Assembly (NCBI RefSeq): GCF_030369615.1
Contig: NZ_CP128494.1
Coordinates: 2,127,501-2,191,500 of the forward strand
Length of the DNA: 64,000 bases
Source: Geobacillus stearothermophilus ATCC 12980
Lineage (GTDB): Bacteria; Bacillota; Bacilli; Bacillales; Anoxybacillaceae
Direction of reading: 5' to 3'
The position numbers and the translations under genes are program-made. A model generated the notes under the pieces. That model did no database searches and was not told the DNA's origin. It saw only the letters and a list, made by a program, of their open reading frames with translations. This document shows positions 35,791-47,877 of the stretch, one piece after another (position 1 is the first letter of the stretch; each line of letters begins with the position of its first letter).

Positions 35791-36909
35791 TCAGCCGCGC
35801 TCGTCGATCGGCACGTACGCCCGCTTGCCCGGGCCGGTGTACTCGGCGCGCGGACGGATGAGACGGTTGTTGTCATATTGTTCCAAAATATGTGCCAACC
35901 ATCCCGATGTCCGGCTCACGGCAAAAATCGGCGTAAACAAATCATGATCGATTCCTAAACAATGGTAAACCGAAGCGGAATAAAAATCAACGTTCGGCGG
36001 CAACGCTTTTTCCGACGTGACAATTTCCTCGATTTTCGTCGACATTTCGTACCAGTGCGGTTCGCCGACGAGCTTCGTCAGTTTTTCCGACATTTTCTTC
36101 AAGTGCTTGGCGCGCGGGTCGCCTTTCCGATAGACGCGATGGCCGAAGCCCATAATTTTTTCTTTGTTGGCGAGCTTCGTGCGGATGTACGGCTCGACGT
36201 TGTCGACCGTGCCGATTTCCGTCAACATTTTCATCACCACTTCGTTCGCCCCGCCGTGAAGCGGTCCTTTCAACGCGCCGATCGCCGCCGTGATGCCGGA
36301 ATAAATATCGGACAGCGTGGCTACGCAGACGCGCGCCGTAAACGTCGACGCGTTCAACTCATGGTCGGCGTGCAGCACGAGCGCCTTGTTGAACGCTTCC
36401 GTGGCGATGTCGTCTGGTTCTTTGCCGGTCAGCATGTACAAGAAATTGGCGGCAAAGCTCAAATCTTTGCGCGGCGCAACCGGTTCCAACCCTTTGCGCA
36501 CGCGGGCGAAGGCAGTGACAATCGTCGGAATTTTCGCCTGCAGGCGGATCGCTTTCCGGTAGTTCGCTTCTTTCGTCATCACGTCCGCTTCTTCGTCGTA
36601 CAGGCCAAGAAGCGAGACGGCAGTGCGCAGCGCGGCCATCGGATGCACGTTCTCAATCGGATAGAGCTTGAAGTGTTCGATGATCTCACGCGGGATGTCG
36701 GCATTTTCCGCCAATCGCTGTTTCAGCTCCTCGAGCTGTTCTTTCGTGGGCAGCTCGCGGTGCCAAAGCAAATAAATGACTTCTTCAAAGGAAGCGTTTT
36801 CAGCCAAATCTTCGATGTCATAGCCGACATACGTCAATGTATCGTCGATGATTGAGCTGATGCTAGAGGTTGTCGCTACAACTCCTTCCAAACCGCGGGT
36901 TACCGTCAT
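35791..36909 (-). CDS. citZ: Citrate synthase
   Basis: The 372-residue type II small citrate synthase condenses oxaloacetate and acetyl-CoA. Catalytic regions are visible: [16 protein letters not shown] (first His), [14 protein letters not shown] (second His and Arg) and [15 protein letters not shown] (Asp). The ATG at 36909 follows AAGGGGAAATTGAC. It is the first gene of the citZ-icd-mdh cluster. Confidence 0.97.
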   Translation of the reverse strand: MTVTRGLEGVVATTSSISSIIDDTLTYVGYDIEDLAENASFEEVIYLLWHRELPTKEQLEELKQRLAENADIPREIIEHFKLYPIENVHPMAALRTAVSLLGLYDEEADVMTKEANYRKAIRLQAKIPTIVTAFARVRKGLEPVAPRKDLSFAANFLYMLTGKEPDDIATEAFNKALVLHADHELNASTFTARVCVATLSDIYSGITAAIGALKGPLHGGANEVVMKMLTEIGTVDNVEPYIRTKLANKEKIMGFGHRVYRKGDPRAKHLKKMSEKLTKLVGEPHWYEMSTKIEEIVTSEKALPPNVDFYSASVYHCLGIDHDLFTPIFAVSRTSGWLAHILEQYDNNRLIRPRAEYTGPGKRAYVPIDERG

Positions 36910-37092
36910 GTCAATTTCCCCTTTTCTTTATAGTTCCTCGTTCCTGCTTGCCGCTTTACGGCCGGTGAGCGCTTGCTCGAAACAGGCGCAAAAAACAAGC
37001 GCACGCTATCGAAAGTGCTTACATCACCGCGCGGATGCCGCCGCGCTGTGGCGGGGGGCGCCGTTTGACCCGAAAACTAGCTTACGCCTACT

Positions 37093-37121
37093 ATTATAAA
37101 CAATTATCAGACTTTTGTGAA
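37093..37121 (-). promoter_or_regulatory. citZ promoter
   Basis: TTCACA (37116-37121), 17 bases, TATAAT (37093-37098) on the minus strand gives a leader of about 175 bases before citZ. The leader (36910-37085) is GC-rich and shows no gene. Confidence 0.75.
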
Positions 37122-37178
37122 CGGAAATGTATCGTCCTGGCAAAAGACATTACATAAAATAACGTTCCCCGCCCTAGT

Positions 37179-37634
37179 TCAAAAATATTCTATCATTTTT
37201 ATGACCATATAGGCAATCCCCGCGCCGATCAACGGACCGACCGCCACCCCATGAAACAGCGACACCGCAATGACCGTGCCAAACACAAGTGCCGCGGTGA
37301 TATGTGGGTCATTCGCCAAAAGCGTCACGCCCCCTTTCGCGATCAACGCAACAAGAATGCCGGATAAAAGCGCCACCCAGGCCGCCAACGATTGCAGCGA
37401 GCCGGCAAGCTGCTTAAGGCCGATCTCCCCGGAGGCAATGGGCGCCAGCACGGTGATCGTAATGAGCGTAATGCCCCAGTTGAGGCCTTTGGCATGGATC
37501 AACGGGAGCAGCCGCTGATCGAGGCCGGCGAGTTTAATGGCAAGCAGCACGACAATCGCGGCAATAAATGATTTGTTTTTCGCCAATAGGCCGACCAAAA
37601 GCAGCCCGAGCAAAAACAAGACGGGTTCGTTCAT
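37179..37634 (-). CDS. DUF441 family membrane protein (YtwI-like)
   Basis: The 151-residue hydrophobic protein (MNEPVLFLLGLLLVGLLAKN) has four to five membrane helices and the family's GINWGITLITITVLAPIA-like stretch (here LNWGITLITITVLAPIASGE) and GVAVGPLIGAGIAY. Function is unknown. The position between citZ and ytvI matches ytwI of B. subtilis. Confidence 0.85.
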   Translation of the reverse strand: MNEPVLFLLGLLLVGLLAKNKSFIAAIVVLLAIKLAGLDQRLLPLIHAKGLNWGITLITITVLAPIASGEIGLKQLAGSLQSLAAWVALLSGILVALIAKGGVTLLANDPHITAALVFGTVIAVSLFHGVAVGPLIGAGIAYMVIKMIEYF

Positions 37635-37727
37635 GATTGTTCACCCTTTCCTCTGAAGCTTGTCTTTTTGCTTCTTCGTAAAGAAACATGTAATATATCA
37701 GTATGGAAAACGAGTGGGGGTGAAACA

Positions 37728-38846
37728 TTGTCCCGAATATATGTTGACCGCTTTTTGCGTTTTCTCATCGTCATCGCGATCGTTGCGTTCGGCGCTGCCG
37801 CCGCCTACTATGCCGCAACATTGACGTACCCGTTTATCATTGCCTTTTTCATCGCCTTTCTCATCAACCCGGTCGTCGACTTGTTGGAACGAAAGGTGAA
37901 AATGCCGCGCTGGCTCGCGGTCAGCGCCACGCTCATCGTCTTGTTCGCCGCTGTCGCCGGGCTGGTGACGCTGTTGATCGCTGAGATCGTTTCGGGAACG
38001 CAATATTTGGCCAATGTGGTGCCGGAAAAATTCCAGGCGCTCGTCGCGTACATCGAATCGTTTGCCGCCAATCAGCTTATCCCGCTTTACCAAGACTTGG
38101 CCGTCTTGTTTAAAAGCTTGAACGCCGATCAACAAGATACGATCATGCAAAACATTCAGGCGGTCGGAACGCAAATCGCGACGACGGTCGGCGAATTCAT
38201 TCAGCGCGTGCTGCAAAACATTCCCCAGCTCATCGCCTGGCTGCCAAACGCGGCGACCGTATTTATTTTTTCACTGTTGGCGACCTTTTTCATCAGCAAA
38301 GACTGGCACCGCTTAATGCGGATGGCGCAGCGTTGGCTGCCGGCGAAAGCCCGCACGAGCGGGAAAACGGTGTTTTTGGATTTGAAGCGGGCGTTGTTTG
38401 GCTTTATTAAAGCGCAAGCGACGCTCATTTCGATTACGACGGTCATCGTGTTGATCGGCTTGCTCATTTTGCGCGTCGATTACGCGATTACGATCGCGTT
38501 GATCATCGGCTTTGTCGATATTTTGCCCTACCTCGGGACCGGCATCGTCTTCGTGCCTTGGATCATTTACGCCGCCATCAGCGGCGACATCCCGTTTGCG
38601 ATCGGGCTCGGCGTTTTGTATATCGTCGTTCTCGTCCAACGGCAAATTATGGAGCCGAAAGTGCTCTCCTCCTCGATCGGGCTCGACCCGCTCGCGACGC
38701 TCATCGCCTTGTTTGTCGGCTTCAAGCTGCTCGGCTTCCTCGGCCTCATCGCCGGTCCGGTCGCGCTCGTCATCATCCGCGCGCTCCACAGCGCCAACGT
38801 CTTCCGCGACATTTGGCGCTTTATCGTCGGCAGGCCGACTTTGTAA
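37728..38846 (+). CDS. ytvI: YtvI-like sporulation membrane protein (AI-2E/UPF0118 transporter family)
   Basis: The 372-residue protein has about seven to eight membrane helices with the family's central soluble loop (about 60-180) and the conserved GFVDILPYLGTGIVFVPWII and GLDPLATLIALFVGFKLLG. Bacillus YtvI is a sporulation integral membrane protein; substrate is unknown. The TTG at 37728, behind GGGGGTGAAACA, is the chosen start. Confidence 0.86.
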   Translation: MSRIYVDRFLRFLIVIAIVAFGAAAAYYAATLTYPFIIAFFIAFLINPVVDLLERKVKMPRWLAVSATLIVLFAAVAGLVTLLIAEIVSGTQYLANVVPEKFQALVAYIESFAANQLIPLYQDLAVLFKSLNADQQDTIMQNIQAVGTQIATTVGEFIQRVLQNIPQLIAWLPNAATVFIFSLLATFFISKDWHRLMRMAQRWLPAKARTSGKTVFLDLKRALFGFIKAQATLISITTVIVLIGLLILRVDYAITIALIIGFVDILPYLGTGIVFVPWIIYAAISGDIPFAIGLGVLYIVVLVQRQIMEPKVLSSSIGLDPLATLIALFVGFKLLGFLGLIAGPVALVIIRALHSANVFRDIWRFIVGRPTL

Positions 38847-38848
38847 AA

Positions 38849-38880
38849 AACAGCCTTGGCTCCACTGGCCAAGGCTGTTT
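38849..38880. terminator. Bidirectional terminator between ytvI and pyk
   Basis: AACAGCCTTGG...CCAAGGCTGTT is preceded by an A-run and lies between the two converging genes. Confidence 0.85.
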
Positions 38881-38889
38881 CAGTCCGCG

Positions 38890-40653
38890 TTACAACACGC
38901 TGGCATGGCCGCGATAGACGGCACCGAACCCGCCGTCCACCGTAATCTCCTGCCCATCTTTAAACAAGGTTGTTGCGTTTTCCACTCCGACAATCACTGG
39001 AATCCCAAGGCTCAAACCGACGACCGCCGCATGGCTGGTCAACCCGCCCTCTTCAGTAATGATGGCTGCCGCTTTTTCGATCGCCGGCATCATGTCGGCA
39101 TCGGTGCTGACAGTGACTAAAATGCCGCCGTCGACCATTTTTTGCCGCGCTTCTTCCGCTGTTTTCGCTACAACGGCCTTGCCGAACGCCGACTTGCGGC
39201 CGATGCCTTGCCCTTTGGCGAGAAGATCGCTGATAACGTGCACCTTCATTAAGTTCGTCGAACCCGTTTCGCCGACCGGCACGCCAGCCGTGATGACGAC
39301 CAAGTCACCGTGCTTCACCAACCCGGAGCGCACCGCCGCATCGACGGCGACATCGAGCATTTCGTCCGTCGTGTTCACATGCGGCGCTTCTTTCGTATAC
39401 ACGCCCCACACAAGCGCCAGCCGGCGCGATACCGCTTCATTTGACGTCACGGCAATAATCGGCGCTTTCGGGCGATACTTCGCCACCATTTGCGGCGTTT
39501 TTCCGCTCACGGTCGGCGTCACGATCGCCGCCACATCCAAGTTGAGCGCGGTGTGGGCGACCGACTGCCCGATGGCGTCGGTGATCGTCGTTTGGCTTTC
39601 TTTTGTGCGTTGGGACAAAATGTCGCGGTGCTCAAGCGCCTGTTCGGTGCGGAGCGCGATTTGGTGCATCGTTTTCACCGCTTCGACCGGATACTGGCCG
39701 GCCGCCGTTTCCCCGGAAAGCATGACGGCGTCGGTGCCGTCAAAAATGGCGTTAGCGACGTCGCTCGCCTCCGCCCGCGTCGGACGCGGATTGCGCTGCA
39801 TCGAATCGAGCATTTGCGTCGCCGTAATGACCGGCTTGCCGAGCATGTTGCACTTTTTAATGAGCAGTTTTTGAATGAGCGGCACTTCCTCAGCCGGAAT
39901 TTCCACGCCCAAATCGCCGCGCGCCACCATCAGGCCGTCGGCGGCTTCTAAAATTTCGTCAATGTTGGCGACGCCTTCTTCATTTTCAATTTTGGCGATA
40001 ATTTGGATATGGAGGGCGTCATGCGCCTCAAGCAGCTCGCGGATCTCCAGCACATCGGACGCCCGGCGCACAAACGAGGCGGCGATGAAATCGATCCCTT
40101 GGCGAATGCCAAACAAAATGTCAGCCCGATCTTTCTCGGTGATGCCTGGCAAGTTGACTTTGACACCCGGCACATTGACTCCTTTTTTGTTTTTCAGCAC
40201 GCCGCCGTTTAACACGGTCGTGACGATTTCTCCCGCTTGCTTGTCGACCGCGTTGACTTCCAGGCTGATGAGCCCGTCATCAAGCAAAATTTTCGCGCCG
40301 ACGGACACATCATCGATTAAGCTGGGATAGGTGACCGAAATTTTTTCCGGCGTGCCGAGCACTTCGCTCATCGAAATGACGAGCTTTGACCCTTCCTTCA
40401 GCTCAATGGCGCCGTTTTCCATATTGTGCGTCCGGATTTCCGGCCCTTTCGTGTCAAGCAAAATGGCGACCGTTCGGCCCGTTCGCTTCGCCGCTTCGCG
40501 AATATTGGCGATGCGCCGCCCGTGCTCTTCATGATCGCCGTGCGAAAAGTTTAGGCGCGCCACGTTCATTCCCGCTTCCATCAGTTGCACGAGCTTGTCT
40601 ACGCTCTCGCTTGCCGGCCCGATCGTGCAGACGATTTTCGTTTTCCGCTTCAT
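38890..40653 (-). CDS. pyk: Pyruvate kinase
   Basis: The 587-residue enzyme makes ATP and pyruvate from PEP. It is the long Bacillus type with an extra C-terminal PEP-utiliser domain ([20 protein letters not shown], about residues 500-587). The signature [18 protein letters not shown] (Lys, Glu) and [20 protein letters not shown] are present. It follows pfkA by 26 bases, forming the glycolytic pfkA-pyk operon. Confidence 0.97.
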   Translation of the reverse strand: MKRKTKIVCTIGPASESVDKLVQLMEAGMNVARLNFSHGDHEEHGRRIANIREAAKRTGRTVAILLDTKGPEIRTHNMENGAIELKEGSKLVISMSEVLGTPEKISVTYPSLIDDVSVGAKILLDDGLISLEVNAVDKQAGEIVTTVLNGGVLKNKKGVNVPGVKVNLPGITEKDRADILFGIRQGIDFIAASFVRRASDVLEIRELLEAHDALHIQIIAKIENEEGVANIDEILEAADGLMVARGDLGVEIPAEEVPLIQKLLIKKCNMLGKPVITATQMLDSMQRNPRPTRAEASDVANAIFDGTDAVMLSGETAAGQYPVEAVKTMHQIALRTEQALEHRDILSQRTKESQTTITDAIGQSVAHTALNLDVAAIVTPTVSGKTPQMVAKYRPKAPIIAVTSNEAVSRRLALVWGVYTKEAPHVNTTDEMLDVAVDAAVRSGLVKHGDLVVITAGVPVGETGSTNLMKVHVISDLLAKGQGIGRKSAFGKAVVAKTAEEARQKMVDGGILVTVSTDADMMPAIEKAAAIITEEGGLTSHAAVVGLSLGIPVIVGVENATTLFKDGQEITVDGGFGAVYRGHASVL

Positions 40654-40679
40654 CTTGTCTTCTCCTTTCCCCTCGGGAC

Positions 40680-41639
<960 letters not shown>

Positions 41640-41792
41640 TCATTTCACCTCATTTGTATCAAATTCAACACGTCCGACCTCATACATCTGTCGCTCTTGA
41701 ACAACTTTAATGTACCATGAACATGAGCGGAACACAACAGCGACGCCTTGTTGAAACGGTTTACATGAACAAAATTTTTTCATGGACAGAAC

Positions 41793-41824
41793 AAAGCTGC
41801 CCCGAAAGTCGAGACAGCTTTTTC
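41793..41824 (-). terminator. Terminator of accDA
   Basis: AAGCTGTCTCGA...TCGGGGCAGCTT followed by TGTT lies after the accA stop. Confidence 0.8.
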
Positions 41825-41825
41825 C

Positions 41826-42803
41826 TTATCTTGCCCGAATCGTTTCCTGCAAAAACGACACTTGGCCGATTTGTTTAAATTTTTCATAGCGCTGCCGGAC
41901 GAGCGCCTCGCCGTCAAGCGCCAACAACTCTTTCAACGACCGGCGCAGCACGCGGTCCATTTCCTTTGCCTGCTCGTCAGCGTTGCGGTGGGCGCCGCCT
42001 TTCACTTCCGGAATGATTTCGTCAATGACGCCGAGCGCTTTTAAGTCGTGAGCGGTAATTTTCATCGTTTCCGCCGCCCGTTGCGCCAATGATGCATCAT
42101 TCCATAAAATGGCAGCCGCCCCTTCCGGCGAAATGACCGAGTACGTGGAATTTTCAAGCATATGAATATGATTGCCGACGCCAAGGGCGAGCGCCCCGCC
42201 GCTTCCGCCTTCGCCGATGACGATGCAGACGACCGGCACGGTGAGTCCTGCCATTTCAAACAAGTTGCGGGCGATCGCTTCGCTTTGCCCACGCTCTTCG
42301 GCCGATTTGCCCGGATAGGCGCCTTTCGTGTCGATAAAGCAGATGATCGGCCGCGAAAACTTTTCTGCCTGCTTCATGAGCCGCAGCGCCTTCCGGTAGC
42401 CTTCCGGGTGTGGCATGCCGAAGTTGCGGCGCAAATTTTCTTTCGTATCTTTGCCACGCTGGTGGCCAATGACTGTCACCGGCAGCCCGTCGTATTCGGC
42501 AATGCCCCCAACGATCGCTTCGTCGTCGCCAAAACAACGGTCTCCATGGCATTCGAGAAAGTTCGTAAACAGCCGCTCAATATAATCAAGCGTCGTCGGC
42601 CGCTGCGGATGGCGGGCGATTTGCACGCGATCCCACGGCGTCAAATTGGCATACACGTCGTTTTCCATCTTGGCGAGCCGCGCCTCCAGTTTCTCGATTT
42701 CCGCCGACAAATCGACATCGGCCGTTTTCATAAACTCTCTCAGCTCTTGAATTTTGCGGCGCAGCTCAACAAGCGGCTTTTCGAATTCTAGTTCCGCCAC
42801 CAT
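41826..42803 (-). CDS. accA: Acetyl-CoA carboxylase carboxyltransferase subunit alpha
   Basis: AccA and AccD form the carboxyltransferase that moves CO2 from carboxybiotin to acetyl-CoA in fatty acid synthesis. The 325-residue protein has [40 protein letters not shown] and [15 protein letters not shown] (oxyanion hole). It overlaps accD by 16 bases, so the two are translated together. Confidence 0.97.
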   Translation of the reverse strand: MVAELEFEKPLVELRRKIQELREFMKTADVDLSAEIEKLEARLAKMENDVYANLTPWDRVQIARHPQRPTTLDYIERLFTNFLECHGDRCFGDDEAIVGGIAEYDGLPVTVIGHQRGKDTKENLRRNFGMPHPEGYRKALRLMKQAEKFSRPIICFIDTKGAYPGKSAEERGQSEAIARNLFEMAGLTVPVVCIVIGEGGSGGALALGVGNHIHMLENSTYSVISPEGAAAILWNDASLAQRAAETMKITAHDLKALGVIDEIIPEVKGGAHRNADEQAKEMDRVLRRSLKELLALDGEALVRQRYEKFKQIGQVSFLQETIRAR

Positions 42804-43660
42804 CCTGATTCCCCTCCTCCCGTGTGAATGCGAAGCACAGTCGCCAGCGTCTCTTTCAGCTCATGGCGGTGAATGACGGCATCCAACTGACCGTGCTTTA
42901 ATAAAAACTCCGCCGTCTGGAAGTCTTCCGGCAGCTCTTCGCGCACCGTCTGTTCGATGACGCGGCGGCCGGCAAAGCCGATGAGCGCACCTGGTTCGGC
43001 GAAGTTGTAATCGCCAAGCGAGGCGAAACTCGCTGACACGCCGCCTGTTGTCGGGTGGGTCATGACGGAGATGAACAAGCCGCCGTCGTTGCTGAATCGT
43101 TTGAGCGCGGCGCTCGTTTTCGCCATTTGCATTAGGCTTAGCACTCCTTCTTGCATGCGGGCGCCGCCGGAAGCGGTAAAAATGAGAAACGGCACACCTT
43201 TATCGTGCGCTTGTTCGACTGCACGGGTGATTTTTTCGCCGACAACAGACCCCATGCTGCCCATGCGAAACGAGGAATCCATGACCGCGATGACGAGCGT
43301 ATGGCCGTCAAGCGTCCCTTCGCCGGTCACGACCGCCTCGTTCAATCCCGACTTGCGCCGGTCTTCCTCGAGTTTTTCTATGTAGCCCGGAAACCCGATC
43401 GGGTTGACAGAAATCATATCGGCATCATATTCGCGAAAGCTGCCGTCATCCAGCACGCTCTCGATCCGTTCGCGCGCCGGCATCGGATGATGGTAGCCGC
43501 AGCTTAGGCAAACGCGCAAATTTTTCACCAACTCTTTTGTATACATAATTTTTTTGCATTGCGGGCATTTCGTCATCACGCCTTCCGGCACCTCATGCCT
43601 CACTTGCTCGGAAGAAAGCGACGCATACTTCTTCTTTTTGGCAAATAAATCTTTCCACAC
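42788..43660 (-). CDS. accD: Acetyl-CoA carboxylase carboxyltransferase subunit beta
   Basis: The 290-residue partner of AccA has the zinc ribbon [10 protein letters not shown]...[10 protein letters not shown] and the crotonase-fold core ([40 protein letters not shown]). The start is GTG at 43660 behind AAAGGAGGAG. Confidence 0.97.
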   Translation of the reverse strand: MWKDLFAKKKKYASLSSEQVRHEVPEGVMTKCPQCKKIMYTKELVKNLRVCLSCGYHHPMPARERIESVLDDGSFREYDADMISVNPIGFPGYIEKLEEDRRKSGLNEAVVTGEGTLDGHTLVIAVMDSSFRMGSMGSVVGEKITRAVEQAHDKGVPFLIFTASGGARMQEGVLSLMQMAKTSAALKRFSNDGGLFISVMTHPTTGGVSASFASLGDYNFAEPGALIGFAGRRVIEQTVREELPEDFQTAEFLLKHGQLDAVIHRHELKETLATVLRIHTGGGESGWWRN

Positions 43661-43735
43661 GAGGGAGCTCCTCCTTTGCGTTTTCGCCTCTCTACTACTT
43701 TATCGAAAATGCAAGCGGTTGTTTGTCAAACGGTG

Positions 43736-44338
43736 TCAGTTCTGTTTCGACAACGGCGAAGGCCGGTGCCTCTCCCAGACAGCAGCGGCTTCAGCCGGAT
43801 CGCGTTTTTTCAATGCTGCTAACAGCTGGTCATAAAACGAGTCGGCAAGCGGCCGGTCGGGCGCACAGGCGGAGGCAAACCCAGACAGCGCCCGCCAAAT
43901 GCGGATGAGCAAGTAGTTGTCAGCCGCCTCAGCAACCGCCTGAAAAAACGGCGTGAAATCAGTCGGTTTTTGGCGAACGGTTTTTTCCAGCCTCTCCAGC
44001 GCATCTTCACTGCAGCGGAGGCAAGCGAGCTCGAGCAGCAGCCGTTCGATCAGCCATTTCGTTTCCGCCAAATCCGCTTTCGCCCGTTCATTTTCAAGCA
44101 AAAACATCGCCAGCAACTCAATCAGCTGATGTCCGCCGACCTCGCACAAGTAGGTCCCTTCGCCGCGCCGCGTCTCAATCAGGCCGAGAAACTCAAGCGC
44201 CCGCAGCGCCTCGCGCACCGACGAGCGGCCGACGCCGAGCCGCTCGGCCAGCTCGCGTTCTGACGGCAGCTTGTCGCCCGGGACAAGGCCATCCTCGACA
44301 ACGAGACGATGGATATGCTTCAACGTCTCGGCGTACAC
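43736..44338 (-). CDS. FadR/GntR-family transcriptional regulator
   Basis: The roughly 200-residue protein has an N-terminal GntR winged helix (LPSERELAERLGVGRSSVRE, then LEFLGLIETRRGEGTYLCEV) and a C-terminal helical FCD ligand domain. The start is unsure: the GTG at 44338 lies about 22 bases from the AAGGAGGGG site, and the frame stays open just upstream without an ATG. Location beside accDA suggests lipid- or acid-responsive control, which is inference. In B. subtilis this interval holds the malic enzyme gene ytsJ, which is not here. Confidence 0.82.
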   Translation of the reverse strand: MYAETLKHIHRLVVEDGLVPGDKLPSERELAERLGVGRSSVREALRALEFLGLIETRRGEGTYLCEVGGHQLIELLAMFLLENERAKADLAETKWLIERLLLELACLRCSEDALERLEKTVRQKPTDFTPFFQAVAEAADNYLLIRIWRALSGFASACAPDRPLADSFYDQLLAALKKRDPAEAAAVWERHRPSPLSKQN

Positions 44339-44486
44339 TTTTTCATCGTTGAACGGAGACCCCTCCTTTTCGATTCATGCCATACTCCATGCGTGGGCGG
44401 CATGCCGTTCAACCGCAGCCAGATGCACTGGTCTGACCACCTAATGGTTATACGATATAATAAAATAGCGAAATAGTAAAGGGGAG

Positions 44487-47400
44487 TTATTTCACAGCAA
44501 TGCGCCCGAAGCCGAATAAGGCGAGCAGCCCATCGACAAGCGGCGCTGTGAGCGCGACGGCGTACTGCTCCGGAAGACGGAGAAGCGTCCGCTTCGCTTC
44601 GTCATACAAATAGACCGGCGTAGCGCCGCGCTGCTGCTCAAGCAGCTGTTTCAGCTTGGACAATTTGGCCTCATCGGCCCGGCTCGCGTTAATGTATAGC
44701 GCCGACACGGGCAGGAGGCCGGCGCGGCGGATGATGAGCTGTCGCCTGCCTGCGCGCCGGTCGACCGTTCCAAAAAGCAACACAAAGTTTCCTTCCGCCA
44801 GCTCATCGGAGGCGCGGGCATAAATGGACGGAAAGGCGACCGCCTCCACTTCCCCGCTTTCATCGCTAATTGTCACAAACGCCATTTCCTCCCCCCGTTT
44901 CGTTCTCGTTTTCCGCTGTTTGGCCACATAGCCGCCGACCACGGCCGCCGAACCGTGCATTTCGGCAATCGGCACCGCCCGGGCCGCTTGAAACAGCGGG
45001 CGGCAGACCGCGGCCGGATGCGGGGTGACGGCAAACCCGAGCAACTCTTTTTCCTGTTTCCGCCGCTCATCCGGCGGCAGCGGGGGGGCATCCATGTATT
45101 TCGGCTTCAGCGACAATCCGCCTGTGTTCAAGTACGGCCCGACCAATTGCACGTGTTCGACCGCCACGTCAATGCTCGCTAAAAGCGAAGCCCGCTCCCC
45201 GTCCATTTCATCAAACGCGCCGGCCAAAACGAGCGCCTCAAGCGCCGGGCGCGGCAATCCTTTCGGCAACAGGCGGATGGCGAAATCGAAAAAATCGGCA
45301 AACGGTCCGCGCTCCCGACGCTCTTCGATGATGAGCCTCGCCGCTGTGCCGACATGTTTCACCGCCGCCAGCCCGGTGCGGATCGCCTTGCCTTCGATCG
45401 CAAACCGATAGCCGCTCCGGTTGACGGATGGCGGCAGCAGCGGAATCCCTTTTTGCGCTGCTTCGCTAGCGTAAAGAGCCGTTTTTTCCCGGTCGCCGGA
45501 AGCGCCCGAGAGCATGGCCACGTAAAAACAAAGCGGATAGTGAGCTTTAATGTAGGCCATCGCATACGACAACAGCGCATAGCTGACCGCGTGGCTCCGG
45601 TTGAAGCCGTAATCGGCGAAGCGGACGATATGCCGGTACAATTCCTCGGCAACTTCCTTTGGATAGCCGTTCGCCGTGCAGCCGGCGACAAACGCCTCCC
45701 GCTGTTCAGCGAGACGCGCCTTCTCTTTTTTCGCCACCGCCCGCCGGAGCACGTCCGCTTGTCCGAGCGAAAACCCAGCCATGCGGGCGGCGATTTGCAT
45801 AATTTGCTCTTGGTAGATCAGCACTCCGTAAGTCGGCGCCAAAATCGGCTCAAGGTCAGGATGGATATACGAAATCGCCTCGTCTCCGCGCTTGCGCCGG
45901 ATATAAGCAGGAATCATGTCCATCGGCCCCGGCCGGTACAAGGCGTTGACAGCGACCAAGTCTTCCAGCTCCGACGGCCGCAATTCCGCAAGCAAACGCT
46001 TCATTCCGCTTGATTCAAGCTGAAAAATGCCGTTTGTCTCTCCGGCGCTCAGGAGCGCATACGTTTTTTCGTCGTCAAGCGGAACACGACGCACATCAAA
46101 CGGCTTTCCTGTCTGCCGTTCGATGAGACGCACCATTTGCCCGAGCAGCGTCAACGTGCGCAAGCCGAGAAAATCCATTTTGAGAAGGCCGAGCGCCTCG
46201 AGCGACCCCATGGCGTATTGCGTGAGCGGCCATTCGCCATGGCTTGGCTGCAACGGGACTTGGCGCACAAGCGGCTCAGGGCTGATGATGACGCCAGCCG
46301 CGTGAATCGATGTATGGCGCGGCAGCCCTTCGAGCGTTTGTGCGATATCCAGCCACTGCTTGCCGTCCGGCACCGTTTCGGCGGCGCGGCGGAACGCGGT
46401 CGACTCGCTGCGCCATTGGCGGATCGTCACCCCTTGTTTATCCGGCAAAAGCGACACAACCCGCTCCGCCTCGCGCCCGGGAATGCCGAGCGCTTTCGCC
46501 GTCTCGCGCAGCGCCGACTTGGCGCCGAACGTCCCAAACGTAATGATTTGCGCGACGCGGTCGCGCCCGTATTTGTCCGCCGCATAGCGAATCATTTCTT
46601 CGCGCCGGTCATCGGGAAAATCAAGATCAATATCCGGCACCGACACCCGCTCCGGATTCAAAAACCGCTCAAACAACAGCCCATATTGGATCGGATCGAC
46701 ATCGGTAATAGCCAAAGCATAGGCGACGAGCGAGCCGGCCGCCGAACCGCGGCCCGGTCCGATGAGAATGCCACGTTGGCGGGCGTAGGCAATCACATCG
46801 GCGACAATCAAAAAATAATCGCTAAAGCGCATTGCCTGAATGACATCAAGCTCATGCCGCAGACGCTTCCAGTAACGCTCATCGGCGTCCGGCACACGGC
46901 GGGCGAGCCCTTGTTCGCACAGACGGCGTAAATACCCGTCCGCCGTCTCGCCGTCAGGCACCGGAAATTTCGGCAGCCGCCAGCCGCCAAACGGAATGTG
47001 CAGTTCGCACCGATCAGCGATCGCCGCGCTGTTCTCAAGCGCTTCTGGCAAGTCAGCAAACCGACGCGCCATCTCATCCGGCGCCGCCAAATAACGGCCG
47101 CCATCCTCTTGGACGTCAGCAAATGGCACGCCGAGCCTGATCGCCTGCAGGCAGCGCCACGCTGCGGCGTCGCCGCGCTCAACATAACGGACGTCATTCG
47201 TCGCCACGACCGGAACCCCGGCTTCTTCCGCCAACTGCCGCAACGCTCCTTCGTACGGTGCGCGCGTCCGCTCGCCGCGCTGGACAGCCACATACAAACA
47301 GCCAGGAAACAGCTGTTGATAGCGGGCGAGCACCGCTTTCGCCTGCTGCCATTCCCCGGCGGCCAGCAGCGACTCGACCCGCCCTTCAGCCCCCGGGGTG

Positions 47401-47765
47401 ATGGCGACAATTCCACCGCTCAACCGGCGGAGGGCGTCTTCATCGATCTGCTTTTCTTCTCCCATTTGGATCATCGTGCTGATTTCGATTACATGGTGGT
47501 ACCCTTCCTCATTGGCGGCCAACAGCACGAGCGGATAGGCGCCGTCCCCGCTGAGAGCAATATCGGCCGTCACGCCGATGATCGGACGGATGCCATGGCG
47601 CTTGCACTCCTTGTAAAAGGGCAGAGCGCCATACAGCACGTTGCGGTCGGTCAACGCCAAGGCGGGGCAGCCGAGCTGTTTCGCCTTGGCCGCCAGCGCT
47701 TCCACGGTGGCCGTGCTTTGAAACAAACTATAGCCGCTTGACACATGCAAGTGCACAAACGTCAT
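44487..47765 (-). CDS. dnaE: DNA polymerase III alpha subunit DnaE
   Basis: This is the error-prone-type DnaE, which extends RNA primers before PolC takes over in Firmicutes. The 1092-residue protein has the PHP domain at the N-terminus (MTFVHLHVSSGYSLFQSTAT), catalytic PDIDLDFPDDRR with GRGSAAGSLVAYAL, the tau/beta-binding and OB-fold region near the C-terminus. The ATG at 47765 behind GGAGGGCTGTCT is preferred to one seven codons earlier. Confidence 0.95.
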   Translation of the reverse strand: MTFVHLHVSSGYSLFQSTATVEALAAKAKQLGCPALALTDRNVLYGALPFYKECKRHGIRPIIGVTADIALSGDGAYPLVLLAANEEGYHHVIEISTMIQMGEEKQIDEDALRRLSGGIVAITPGAEGRVESLLAAGEWQQAKAVLARYQQLFPGCLYVAVQRGERTRAPYEGALRQLAEEAGVPVVATNDVRYVERGDAAAWRCLQAIRLGVPFADVQEDGGRYLAAPDEMARRFADLPEALENSAAIADRCELHIPFGGWRLPKFPVPDGETADGYLRRLCEQGLARRVPDADERYWKRLRHELDVIQAMRFSDYFLIVADVIAYARQRGILIGPGRGSAAGSLVAYALAITDVDPIQYGLLFERFLNPERVSVPDIDLDFPDDRREEMIRYAADKYGRDRVAQIITFGTFGAKSALRETAKALGIPGREAERVVSLLPDKQGVTIRQWRSESTAFRRAAETVPDGKQWLDIAQTLEGLPRHTSIHAAGVIISPEPLVRQVPLQPSHGEWPLTQYAMGSLEALGLLKMDFLGLRTLTLLGQMVRLIERQTGKPFDVRRVPLDDEKTYALLSAGETNGIFQLESSGMKRLLAELRPSELEDLVAVNALYRPGPMDMIPAYIRRKRGDEAISYIHPDLEPILAPTYGVLIYQEQIMQIAARMAGFSLGQADVLRRAVAKKEKARLAEQREAFVAGCTANGYPKEVAEELYRHIVRFADYGFNRSHAVSYALLSYAMAYIKAHYPLCFYVAMLSGASGDREKTALYASEAAQKGIPLLPPSVNRSGYRFAIEGKAIRTGLAAVKHVGTAARLIIEERRERGPFADFFDFAIRLLPKGLPRPALEALVLAGAFDEMDGERASLLASIDVAVEHVQLVGPYLNTGGLSLKPKYMDAPPLPPDERRKQEKELLGFAVTPHPAAVCRPLFQAARAVPIAEMHGSAAVVGGYVAKQRKTRTKRGEEMAFVTISDESGEVEAVAFPSIYARASDELAEGNFVLLFGTVDRRAGRRQLIIRRAGLLPVSALYINASRADEAKLSKLKQLLEQQRGATPVYLYDEAKRTLLRLPEQYAVALTAPLVDGLLALFGFGRIAVK

Positions 47766-47877
47766 AGACAGCCCTCCCTTATTCATCCATCTGCGGACGA
47801 AAACTTTTCCATTGGCTGCATGCTCCGTCCCATTCGTTGATATACATAGTAAAAGAGAAAGAAAGGGCGGGGAAACG

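Noticed and set aside
37005..37025. Catabolite-response-element-like sequence (TGTAAGCACTTTCGATA) in the citZ leader
   Set aside because: The central CG of the CcpA consensus is not in place and the site lies downstream of the likely promoter; too weak to annotate.
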